NCBI GenBank assembly: GCA_050258755.1 | Contig: JBLMZI010000011.1 | Coordinates: 62,001-126,000, forward strand | Direction: 5' to 3' | Source of the DNA: JBLMZI01 sp050258755 | Lineage (GTDB): Bacteria; Bacillota; Syntrophomonadia; Syntrophomonadales; DTU052 | DNA length: 64,000 nucleotides | Part shown: one piece after another, positions 57,070 to 64,000 of the stretch | How positions within the stretch are numbered: the first letter of the stretch is position 1 | Layout: every line of letters starts with the position of its first letter | Notes under the pieces: generated by a model | Told to the model about the DNA's origin: nothing | Database searches by the model: none | The model's input: the letters and a program-made list of their open reading frames with translations, nothing else | Translations under genes and position numbers: made by a program

Positions 57070-58953
57070 ATGGTTTACGAGGGCGGGCGTTATGAAGTCA
57101 TCGTAATTGGGGCTGGGCACGCCGGGTGCGAAGCAGCCCTGGCTGCGGCGCGAATAGGGTGCGCCACCCTGCTGGTTACGCTCAGCATCGACAATATCGC
57201 GCTTATGCCGTGCAACCCGGCTATTGGCGGACCTGCCAAGGCGCAACTGGTACGCGAAATTGATGCGCTTGGCGGTGAGATGGCGCTCAATATTGATAAA
57301 ACCGCAATTCAGGTCAGAATGTTGAATACCGGGAAAGGGCCAGCCGTACAGGCATTAAGAGCCCAGGCGGATAAAGCCGAGTATCAGCGCGAAATGACGC
57401 GAACGATGCTCAAAGAGCCCAAACTGGATCTGCTTCAAGCGGAGGTTGAAGCGATCGAAGCCGACCAGGGAAAAATCTCCGCGATTCGCACCCGGACCGG
57501 GGCCCGGTTTCGGACCAGCGCCCTGATCGTGACGACCGGGACGTATCTGCAGAGCCGAATTATTGTCGGTGACGTGACCTATGAAGGCGGGCCAAATGGC
57601 CAGTTCGCAGCACGCTCGCTTTCCGGCGCGCTGGATGAACTGGGTCTTAAACTGGGCCGGTTTAAGACCGGGACTCCCCCGCGGATTGACGCGAAAAGTT
57701 TGGATTACAGCAAATTGATGGAGCAGCCCGGCGACGCTGAAAACCACAATTTTTCATGGATGAGTCCACCGGTGATTCGATCACAGATTTCCTGCTGGTT
57801 AACGCACAGTAATCAACACACCCATGAAATCATCAGAGAGAATTTGCATCGCTCACCGCTTTATAGCGGAGTGATTAAAGGAGTTGGCCCAAGACACTGC
57901 CCGTCCTTTGAGGACAAGGTGGTCCGGTTTCCGGACAAGGTGTCTCATCAAGTCTTTTTAGAACCGGAGGGAAGGGCCACGGATGAAATGTATGTCCAGG
58001 GTCTGAATACAAGCTTGCCGGAAGACGTTCAGGTTCAGGTGCTTCGTTCGATGTCCGGCCTTGAACGCGTAAAAATGATTCGTACTGGCTATGCCATCGA
58101 ATATGACTATGTGGTGCCGAGCCAGCTGAAATTGAGTTTGGAGAGCAAGCAGGTTCCCGGTTTATTTACTGCCGGTCAAATCAACGGAACCTCAGGATAT
58201 GAAGAGGCGGCCGCCCAGGGCATCATTGCCGGCATGAACGCAGCCTTGTATGTAAAGGAAGCCGATGCATTTATCCTGAAACGAAGCGATGCTTATATCG
58301 GCGTTCTCATTGACGATCTGGTGTCCAAAGGGATTCAAGAGCCATATCGGCTAATGACCTCCGCGGCCGAATACCGGCTGGTATTGCGGCAGGACAATGC
58401 CGATCAGCGTTTGACCGAGCGCGCTCATGGGATAGGATTGGCGACCGATCAACGAATGAAACGGCTGGAGCAGAAACGAGTGGATATGAACGCATTGGAA
58501 AACGAGTTAGATACCGTTTCCCTGTTGTGGAATGATGAGCGCCTGGAGCTGCTTCAGATGAAGCCGGGTGTCGAAATCAAAGGACGCGTTTCCGCCGGAC
58601 AACTGATGCTTCGTCCGGAAATTCGGATAACAGAATTGGTTGACGCCGGAATTCTTTCCGACAGCTATAGTCTTGAAGTCCTTCGACAGGTTGAAACGGA
58701 ACGGAGGTATGAAGGCTATATTCGCAAACAAATGGAGCAGATATCCCGGTTTGAAGCGGCAGAAAAGAAACGCCTTGCGGAGGAGCTGGATTACGACGCC
58801 GTTGTGGGCTTGTCGACTGAAGGGCGATTGAAACTCAAGGCCGTGCGACCGGAAAGTATCGGACAAGCATCCAGGATTACCGGAATAACACCGGCGGATA
58901 TCAGCGTCCTGTTGGTTTACCTGGATAAGATGAAGCGCGCAGGAGAGCGATAA
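57070..58953 (+). CDS. mnmG: tRNA uridine 5-carboxymethylaminomethyl modification enzyme MnmG (GidA)
   Basis: The 627-residue flavoprotein has FAD motif VIGAGHAGCEAALAAARIG, the GidA signatures MPCNPAIGGPAKAQLVREID and GPRHCPSFEDKVVRFPDK with conserved Cys, and GQINGTSGYEEAAAQGIIAG. The helical C-terminal domain binds MnmE. An AGGGAGGA site lies before the ATG, 12 bp after mnmE. Confidence 0.98.
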   Translation: MVYEGGRYEVIVIGAGHAGCEAALAAARIGCATLLVTLSIDNIALMPCNPAIGGPAKAQLVREIDALGGEMALNIDKTAIQVRMLNTGKGPAVQALRAQADKAEYQREMTRTMLKEPKLDLLQAEVEAIEADQGKISAIRTRTGARFRTSALIVTTGTYLQSRIIVGDVTYEGGPNGQFAARSLSGALDELGLKLGRFKTGTPPRIDAKSLDYSKLMEQPGDAENHNFSWMSPPVIRSQISCWLTHSNQHTHEIIRENLHRSPLYSGVIKGVGPRHCPSFEDKVVRFPDKVSHQVFLEPEGRATDEMYVQGLNTSLPEDVQVQVLRSMSGLERVKMIRTGYAIEYDYVVPSQLKLSLESKQVPGLFTAGQINGTSGYEEAAAQGIIAGMNAALYVKEADAFILKRSDAYIGVLIDDLVSKGIQEPYRLMTSAAEYRLVLRQDNADQRLTERAHGIGLATDQRMKRLEQKRVDMNALENELDTVSLLWNDERLELLQMKPGVEIKGRVSAGQLMLRPEIRITELVDAGILSDSYSLEVLRQVETERRYEGYIRKQMEQISRFEAAEKKRLAEELDYDAVVGLSTEGRLKLKAVRPESIGQASRITGITPADISVLLVYLDKMKRAGER

Positions 58954-58954
58954 C

Positions 58955-59611
58955 ATGGAGAACCGTGTTCAAGGGAAATTGAAAACCTTCATCGAAGCGG
59001 TTTTGGACGAAAACCAGAGACAAAATCTGGTAAGCCGCAATACCACGCCAGAGGATCTCTGGTTACATGTCGAGGACTGCATAAAGGCAGTCCCCTTGAT
59101 TCCGCCCGTCGGCACACGAATTGCCGATCTTGGATCAGGTGGCGGTTTTCCGGCTGTCGTCCTTGCGGTGGCCCTCCCGGAATGTGAAATTTGCGCAATT
59201 GATTCAGATTTAAAGAAAACCGATTTTGTTCGAACGGCTGCCAGTGCGCTGGGTCTTCCGAATTTGCAGGTTGTCAGGGAGCGGTTAGAGGTTCTTGGAC
59301 ATCAGAAGGGGTATCGTGAATCATTCGATTGCGTTACAGTACGTGCAGTTGCAGGATTGAGCACATGCCTTGAATGGGGCTTCCCGTTTTTAAGAGTGAA
59401 TGGAATGATGATTGCTTGGAAAGGGCCGGCCGTCGAAACAGAAATCACTGAAGCTCAAAATGCGATTCAGGTATTGGGAGGACTTCTAAACGGGATAGAG
59501 AAATACATGTTACAAGAAAAGGAACGATATCTGGTTTCGATTCGGAAGAATAGCAGCACATCGGATCAATATCCGAGAAAAGCTGATCTTGCGAAACGCA
59601 GACCGCTATAA
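58955..59611 (+). CDS. rsmG: 16S rRNA (guanine-N7) methyltransferase RsmG
   Basis: The 218-residue product has the SAM-binding core IADLGSGGGFPAVVLAVALP, preceded by QNLVSRNTTPEDLWLHVEDC and followed by FDCVTVRAVAGLSTCLEWGF, all RsmG features. It methylates G527 of 16S rRNA. It starts 1 bp after the mnmG stop. The length is slightly below the usual 235-240 because the C-terminus is short. Confidence 0.96.
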   Translation: MENRVQGKLKTFIEAVLDENQRQNLVSRNTTPEDLWLHVEDCIKAVPLIPPVGTRIADLGSGGGFPAVVLAVALPECEICAIDSDLKKTDFVRTAASALGLPNLQVVRERLEVLGHQKGYRESFDCVTVRAVAGLSTCLEWGFPFLRVNGMMIAWKGPAVETEITEAQNAIQVLGGLLNGIEKYMLQEKERYLVSIRKNSSTSDQYPRKADLAKRRPL

Positions 59612-59625
59612 AGGATGGAGCTTTA

Positions 59626-60453
59626 ATGGGAACGTTTGATCGATGGCTTGGTAAAACGGAACCGGATGACGCATTACTGAAGCTTCGGATTGATGAAATC
59701 AGCACAGCTCCCTATCAGCCCCGCACCAGATTTGATGAAAATGACTTGATTGATTTGGCGCGATCAATACAGGAAGTTGGTTTGATCCAACCGGTTGTGG
59801 TTCGAAAAGGGAAAACCGGTTATGAATTGATCGCTGGCGAACGCAGGCTTCGAGCCTGCAAAATGGTCGGGATGACAGAGATACCAGCCGTGTTAACCCG
59901 CGTCAGTGACGCTCAATCAGCCGTCATGGGATTGATCGAAAACATTCAGCGCAAAGAACTGGACTATTTTGAAGAGGCGCGAGCGTTTGCCAGGTTAATC
60001 GGCGAGTTCGGAATGACGCAGGAAGATGTGGCCAGAAAGGTAGGCAAGAGCCAGTCAGCAGTAGCCAATAAACTTCGACTATTGAAACTGGACGAAGATA
60101 TCCGAAGAGAAATCAACCCGGAAGTCATTACGGAACGACATGCCAGGGCCTTATTGCGCATTGACAGCCGCGATGAACAAAGACGCCTTATCCAGGACAT
60201 TGAAAAAGATTCGCTAACGGTCAAAGAAACTGAGCAAATTATCGATCGCATGACCGAAAGTATTTCCCGGGAAATAAAAACGAAACGCCAACAAACCGTT
60301 ACCTGGTTTATCAAGGATGTCCGGATCTTTCTGAACACGATAAAGGAAACGGTTCGAAGAGCCCGAGAAAGCGGCATCGGAATCGAAATCGCTGAAAATG
60401 ACACTGACGAAGTTTACGAACTAAACATACGAATAGACAAAAAAAGGAAATAA
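59626..60453 (+). CDS. noc: Nucleoid occlusion protein Noc (ParB family)
   Basis: The 275-residue ParB-fold CTPase shows the box ELIAGERRLRACKMVG with GERR, ENIQRKELDYFEEARAFA, and an HTH (TQEDVARKVGKSQSAVANKL). The position between rsmG and parA-parB and the divergence from ParB in the same window support Noc, which spreads from its own sites and blocks division over the nucleoid. It lacks an obvious N-terminal amphipathic helix (start MGTFDRWLGKTEPD), although LGK-type residues may serve. A terminator follows. Confidence 0.88.
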   Translation: MGTFDRWLGKTEPDDALLKLRIDEISTAPYQPRTRFDENDLIDLARSIQEVGLIQPVVVRKGKTGYELIAGERRLRACKMVGMTEIPAVLTRVSDAQSAVMGLIENIQRKELDYFEEARAFARLIGEFGMTQEDVARKVGKSQSAVANKLRLLKLDEDIRREINPEVITERHARALLRIDSRDEQRRLIQDIEKDSLTVKETEQIIDRMTESISREIKTKRQQTVTWFIKDVRIFLNTIKETVRRARESGIGIEIAENDTDEVYELNIRIDKKRK

Positions 60454-60465
60454 AGGGGCCGCAAA

Positions 60466-60493
60466 AAAACCGTCGCAAAGAAGCGGCGGTTTT
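60466..60493 (+). terminator. Intrinsic terminator after noc
   Basis: 11-bp arms (AAAACCGTCGC / GCGGCGGTTTT, one mismatch) with a 6-nt loop and a T-rich tail. The remaining 150 bp to parA hold its promoter; none was picked out with confidence. Confidence 0.8.
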
Positions 60494-60643
60494 TCTTTCC
60501 CCTGTTCAGGTCAGAATCGGCAAAAAACCCATGTAAAATCACCACGATTGAGCTCGCCAGGAAGGATTCAAGGCGGCAGAGTCGAAAACAACAGTTTATA
60601 ATAGAGAAGTGTTTTCATAAATGCAATTGAAGGAGGCCGCGAC

Positions 60644-61402
60644 GTGGGAAAGATCATTGCGATCGCCAACCAAAAAGGCGGAGTTGGCAAAACGACTACA
60701 ACCATCAATCTTGCCGCAGGATTGGCGCTGGAAGGCAAACGCGTGCTTGCAGTCGACATCGATCCGCAGGGCAATACCACGAGCGGCCTGGGTATCGATC
60801 GATCCAAATTGGGCAAATGCTCGTACGATGTAATCATCGACGAAGTGCCGCTGAAAGAGGCTCGGGTAAAGACGGCGGTTAAGAACTTGGACTTGGTTCC
60901 GGCTCGGATGCAGCTTGCCGGCGGAGAAGTTGAGCTTGCCACCATAAAGGAACGAGAAAGACGCTTGAAGAGCGCACTGGCGGCTATCAAGGATGAGTAT
61001 GATTTCGTGATTATCGATTGCCCGCCTTCGCTAGGCTTGTTAACAATCAATGGCTTAACGGCAGCGGATGGTGTTTTAATCCCAATCCAATGTGAATATT
61101 ACGCCCTTGAAGGACTTAGCCAATTAATGCAGACCATAGGGATTGTTCAGAGAAGCTACAATCCCGAACTCCAACTTGAGGGCATTTTACTGACGATGTT
61201 TGACGGAAGGACCAATCTTTCCATTCAAGTTGTTGACGAGGTCAAGAAGCATTTCGCGCGGAAAGTGTTTAAAACAATCGTCCCACGGAATGTCCGACTT
61301 AGTGAAGCCCCGAGCTTTGGGAAGCCCGTTTTGGTTTATGATCCGAAATCGAAAGGCGCTGAAGTATATCGGGATCTGGCAAAGGAGGTACTGGAACGGT
61401 GA
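60644..61402 (+). CDS. parA: Chromosome partitioning ATPase ParA (Soj)
   Basis: The 252-residue product has GTG start after GGAGG. The deviant Walker A is NQKGGVGKTTTTINLAAG with both lysines (K11, K16), Walker A' VDIDPQGNTTSGLG, and Walker B DFVIIDCPPSLGLLTING. ParA binds DNA as an ATP dimer and, with ParB, moves origins and modulates DnaA. The stop codon overlaps the parB start. Confidence 0.97.
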   Translation: MGKIIAIANQKGGVGKTTTTINLAAGLALEGKRVLAVDIDPQGNTTSGLGIDRSKLGKCSYDVIIDEVPLKEARVKTAVKNLDLVPARMQLAGGEVELATIKERERRLKSALAAIKDEYDFVIIDCPPSLGLLTINGLTAADGVLIPIQCEYYALEGLSQLMQTIGIVQRSYNPELQLEGILLTMFDGRTNLSIQVVDEVKKHFARKVFKTIVPRNVRLSEAPSFGKPVLVYDPKSKGAEVYRDLAKEVLER

Positions 61403-62235
61403 GCAACAAGCGAGCGTTGGGGAAAGGCCTTGAAGCCTTGTTCGGCGAGAACGTTACAGTTACTAGCGAACCTACGATTATCGCTATCGCTGATATCGTA
61501 ATTCGAAAAGGGCAGCCCAGAAAGACATTTGATGAGCCGGCCCTAGAAGAACTTGCCGCATCGATTAAAACCCATGGCGTGCTGCAACCGCTTCTCGTCC
61601 GCCCCCTCGACGATGGGACGTATGAACTGATCGCCGGAGAAAGGCGATTGCGGGCGTCAAAACGCGTTGGCCTGGAAGCGGTACCCGTAATGGTCAAGGA
61701 AATGGAGGACAATTCGGCCCGAGAAGCGGCGTTGATCGAAAACCTGCAGCGGGAGGACTTGAATCCAGTTGAAGAGGCGATGGCTTACCAGGAGATGCTC
61801 GTTAACTACAAATACACGCAAGACGAACTGGCGAACCGCATCGGGAAGAGCAGAGCCTATGTCGCGAATACCTGCAGGCTTTTGAACCTTCCCGAAGAAG
61901 TGCTTCTCATGGTTTCAGACGGAAGAATCAGCGCCGGGCATGCACGCGCGATCCTTTCCGTGAAAGACAAAAAGGAACAGGTTAAGCTTGCCAACAAAAT
62001 CCTCAACACGGGCATGACGGTAAGGGAATCGGAAAGCCACGGGAAAAAATCAAAAAGCATAATTACTAAAGCATCCGTGGAGCCAGAGATATTTGATCTC
62101 ACCGAAAAGCTTGAAGATTGGCTTGGAACGAAGGTTAAGATCGAAAAGAAAAGAAAAGGCGGCAAAATCGAGATCGCCTACTATGACAACGAGGATTTAA
62201 CGAGGATCATTGAAGCCATCGGAATCAAGCTCTAA
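61399..62235 (+). CDS. parB: Chromosome partitioning protein ParB (Spo0J)
   Basis: The 278-residue product has GTG start in a 4-bp overlap with parA. N-terminal KRALGKGLEALFGENV contacts ParA; the CTP-binding fold has ELIAGERRLRASKRVG; ENLQREDLNPVEEAMAYQEM and the HTH TQDELANRIGKSRAYVANTC follow; the C-terminal dimer domain has LEDWLGTKVKIEKKRKGGKI. It loads as a sliding clamp at parS, and a perfect parS lies 11 bp after its stop. Confidence 0.97.
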   Translation: MSNKRALGKGLEALFGENVTVTSEPTIIAIADIVIRKGQPRKTFDEPALEELAASIKTHGVLQPLLVRPLDDGTYELIAGERRLRASKRVGLEAVPVMVKEMEDNSAREAALIENLQREDLNPVEEAMAYQEMLVNYKYTQDELANRIGKSRAYVANTCRLLNLPEEVLLMVSDGRISAGHARAILSVKDKKEQVKLANKILNTGMTVRESESHGKKSKSIITKASVEPEIFDLTEKLEDWLGTKVKIEKKRKGGKIEIAYYDNEDLTRIIEAIGIKL

Positions 62236-62245
62236 AAAGAATAAG

Positions 62246-62261
62246 TGTTTCACGTGAAACA
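62246..62261. promoter_or_regulatory. parS centromere site
   Basis: TGTTTCACGTGAAACA matches the 16-bp parS consensus exactly and extends to a 20-bp perfect palindrome with the flanking AG/CT. It is 11 bp downstream of parB. Confidence 0.97.
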
Positions 62262-62268
62262 CTAGGCA

Positions 62269-62318
62269 AAAGAGCAAATAAAAACAGGATATATATATCT
62301 TGTTTTTATTTGCTCTTT
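62269..62318. terminator. Long inverted repeat / bidirectional terminator after parB
   Basis: 18-bp perfect arms (62269-62286 and 62301-62318) flank a 14-bp AT-rich centre that is itself nearly self-complementary, making about 50 bp of dyad. A-rich and T-rich arms allow termination from either side, between parB (+) and larC (-). The 90 bp to larC show nothing else. Confidence 0.8.
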
Positions 62319-62408
62319 CATTTGTTTTCGCAATGCGCTCCAGGAGAGGACACATTTGTTGCGTCTTGCCTTATTGCGCCATTGCAGAACCGGATGCTGT
62401 CCCGAAAA

Positions 62409-63587
62409 TCAACGATGAAGCAAGGATGCGGCCGATGCCTCAACAATGCGATAACATTCTATTAAGGGAATACCCTCAGCGGTAGCCAACAGCAGGCAGG
62501 ATTGGTATTCGGGTGCAAACCGGACGGAGCCGTCCAGTGTCTTCCAGGTCTTGACAAGCGCGCTGCCAAGAGGCGTGGCGATTTCCTGAATCTCTCGCGG
62601 AACCAAAAAGCGATTCTCCAAACGCCAGCGAACGCCAAGCGTGGATGTTTCCGAAACTAACAACGCTATTGCCTGTTGCATGGAATCGGGGCGTACAAGC
62701 ATACGAATATCAAAGCCGGGACGACTCTTTTTCATAAGAATGGGCGTTACTACAAAATCAAGGGCGCCGGGTATCTCAAAAAAACGCTCAAACAAAAAGG
62801 AAAAAAATTCCGGGTTCATGTCGTCGATTGTGGTTTCAATCACGGCGACCTGGTCTGATATCATATTCGGCGTAATGGTTCCAGACAGGAGCCGGAGTAC
62901 GTTAGGAATGCCCGTTCTTCGGGATTTTCCGGCCCCATAACCGATCGGGCCCAACTGCATGACGGGAATAGGCCCATAATGCTGAGAAACCTCGCGAAGG
63001 ATCGCTGCGCCTGTAGGGGTGACCAATTCCATCGATTCATCAACGCCGTAACAAGGCACGCCTTCGAGTATAGCGAGCACAGCCGGGCCCGGACCTGGGT
63101 ATAACCCGTGCTGCATGGGAATCATACCTCGTGAGAGGGGAATTGGCGAAGAATAGCATTCGCTGATGCCCAAGGCTTTTAAGCAAAGCAGTGATCCGAT
63201 AACATCGACCAGCGTATCGATTGCGCCAACTTCGTGAAAATGAACATGTTCCGGCGTACTCCCATGGACCCGCGCTTCGTTTCGAGCCAGGTTCCTAAAA
63301 ATCGCCAGGCTTCGCGTTTTTATGTCGGGAAAAAGAGTGCTTTCATTAATAATGGATTCGATGTCTGAAAGATGTCGAAGTGGAGGGCGGACATCACAAG
63401 CCACATGGACGTCGGTGGCAGAAATGCCATTAATCACCTGACGTGAAATCTCAAGGCGAACTGGTTCTGGAAGAAATCCGTTCAGTTCGTTTTGCAAAGC
63501 AACCGGATCGGCGCCAAGATCAATTAAGGCTCCGAGCAGCATATCGCCGCTGATGCCTGAAAAACAATCAAAATATACCGTGCGCAT
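62409..63587 (-). CDS. larC: Nickel-pincer cofactor biosynthesis protein LarC
   Basis: The product has 392 residues from the ATG at 63587, 5 nt after GGAGG. The N-terminal half begins VYFDCFSGISGDMLLGALID and contains HVHFHEVGAIDTLVDVIGSL and LVTPTGAAILRE; the C-terminal half has VIETTIDDMNPEFFSFLFER and the KKSRPGFDIRMLV segment. LarC inserts nickel into the pincer cofactor of lactate racemase-type enzymes by a CTP-dependent reaction. In Lactiplantibacillus it is made by a programmed frameshift; here both halves lie in one continuous frame. No larA, larB or larE is in the window. It is the second nickel gene set here after hypAB. Confidence 0.93.
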   Translation of the reverse strand: MRTVYFDCFSGISGDMLLGALIDLGADPVALQNELNGFLPEPVRLEISRQVINGISATDVHVACDVRPPLRHLSDIESIINESTLFPDIKTRSLAIFRNLARNEARVHGSTPEHVHFHEVGAIDTLVDVIGSLLCLKALGISECYSSPIPLSRGMIPMQHGLYPGPGPAVLAILEGVPCYGVDESMELVTPTGAAILREVSQHYGPIPVMQLGPIGYGAGKSRRTGIPNVLRLLSGTITPNMISDQVAVIETTIDDMNPEFFSFLFERFFEIPGALDFVVTPILMKKSRPGFDIRMLVRPDSMQQAIALLVSETSTLGVRWRLENRFLVPREIQEIATPLGSALVKTWKTLDGSVRFAPEYQSCLLLATAEGIPLIECYRIVEASAASLLHR

Positions 63588-63678
63588 GGCAACCTCCATC
63601 TGCAAGTAGATAATTATGGTTGTGATGATATCCCGTTTGCTGGTATCATCTTTAAAGGACTACAGGGGGGAGAATCTA

Positions 63679-64000
63679 TTGTCCGAGGCGATATCGTTTT
63701 TCAATCATAACATGGTATGGGTCCAATTGTCGTTGATCCTGATTCTGTTGGCGCTGTTGTTTGCCGTCGCAGGACAGGTGAAAACCTACAAGAAACTCCT
63801 TGAGCACTATCGTGCACTGATGGCGGCTTATCCCGGCAAAGATCTCGAGGGGATTATCACCGGAATCCACCAACAGCAAGGGACAAACGACCGCGAAATT
63901 AAAGAAATCAAAGGCCGACTGAATAGTGTCGAGGCTTGGCTGCCCGACGATCTTCGGCGAGTTGCATTAAGCCGCTTCAAGGCCTTTCCTGATGTAGGCG
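63679..64000 (+). CDS. DUF4446 family membrane protein (3' truncated by window)
   Basis: A TTG start at 63679, 6 nt after GGGGGGAG, opens a frame that runs to the window end (107 residues). One TM helix (LSLILILLALLFAVAG) is followed by a hydrophilic part with a helix (EIKEIKGRLNSVEAWLPDDL) and the conserved RRVALSRFKAFPDVG, characteristic of DUF4446 proteins found beside parB in many Bacillota. Function is unknown. It is divergent from larC with a 91-bp gap. Confidence 0.85.
   Translation, partial: MSEAISFFNHNMVWVQLSLILILLALLFAVAGQVKTYKKLLEHYRALMAAYPGKDLEGIITGIHQQQGTNDREIKEIKGRLNSVEAWLPDDLRRVALSRFKAFPDVG

Overview
The window is a roughly 64 kb piece of chromosome around the replication origin of an anaerobic, probably spore-forming, Gram-positive bacterium (Bacillota). 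This rests on SpoVR, Jag, Noc and RemB; the Bacillota gene order dnaA-dnaN-recF-remB-gyrB-gyrA on one side and rpmH-rnpA-yidD-yidC-jag-mnmE-mnmG-rsmG-noc-parA-parB on the other; a T-box leader; S-layer homology domains; and oxygen-sensitive metabolism (hybrid cluster protein, aldehyde:ferredoxin oxidoreductase, HypA/HypB, polyferredoxin flavoprotein). A Negativicutes or Clostridia-like lineage fits, but there is no rRNA gene here to decide it.

Layout. 1-8.4 kb: the end of spoVR, a hypB / iron-sulfur flavoprotein / hypA operon diverging from a TetR gene over two phased operators, then a MerR gene with a membrane methyltransferase, an MBL-fold hydrolase and a second TetR gene with its own palindromes. 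8.4-11.4 kb: a decayed element of about 2.9 kb bounded by an intact tRNA-Ser(CGA) and a copy of its 3' part. 11.7-17.5 kb: tadA, a marR/MFS divergent pair, and a large SLH-FecR-RCC1 surface protein. 17.7-25.8 kb: hcp-cupin-ferredoxin, two tandem KimA-type potassium transporter genes each behind a leader hairpin, and small proteins. 26.3-35.1 kb: a plus-strand run of a substrate-binding protein, a sensor-MFS fusion, an atypical alanine racemase and two CHASE2 class III nucleotide cyclases. 35.2-41.7 kb: a tRNA cluster (Arg, Ser, Ser), a serine T-box operon (aminotransferase-serA-serS) and pdxS-pdxT. 41.7-63.6 kb: the origin core (gyrA, AOR, PAP2 phosphatase, gyrB, remB, recF, dnaN, dnaA | rpmH ... 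parB, parS), then larC and the start of a DUF4446 gene.

Replication-linked genes point away from the dnaA/rpmH junction near 53.3 kb: gyrA, gyrB, recF, dnaN and dnaA on the minus strand, rpmH through parB on the plus strand. DnaA boxes lie on both sides of dnaA, and a perfect parS follows parB.

The most notable finding is the tandem cyclase pair at 31.3-35.1 kb. Each copy has lost a different part of the class III active site: the first lacks the second metal-binding Asp, the second lacks the transition-state Asn and Arg. The lesions are complementary, so a heterodimer would have exactly one complete site, as in the C1/C2 arrangement of mammalian adenylyl cyclases. The neighbouring sensor-transporter fusion, binding protein and non-canonical racemase may belong to the same sensory or transport module; that link is inference from position only.
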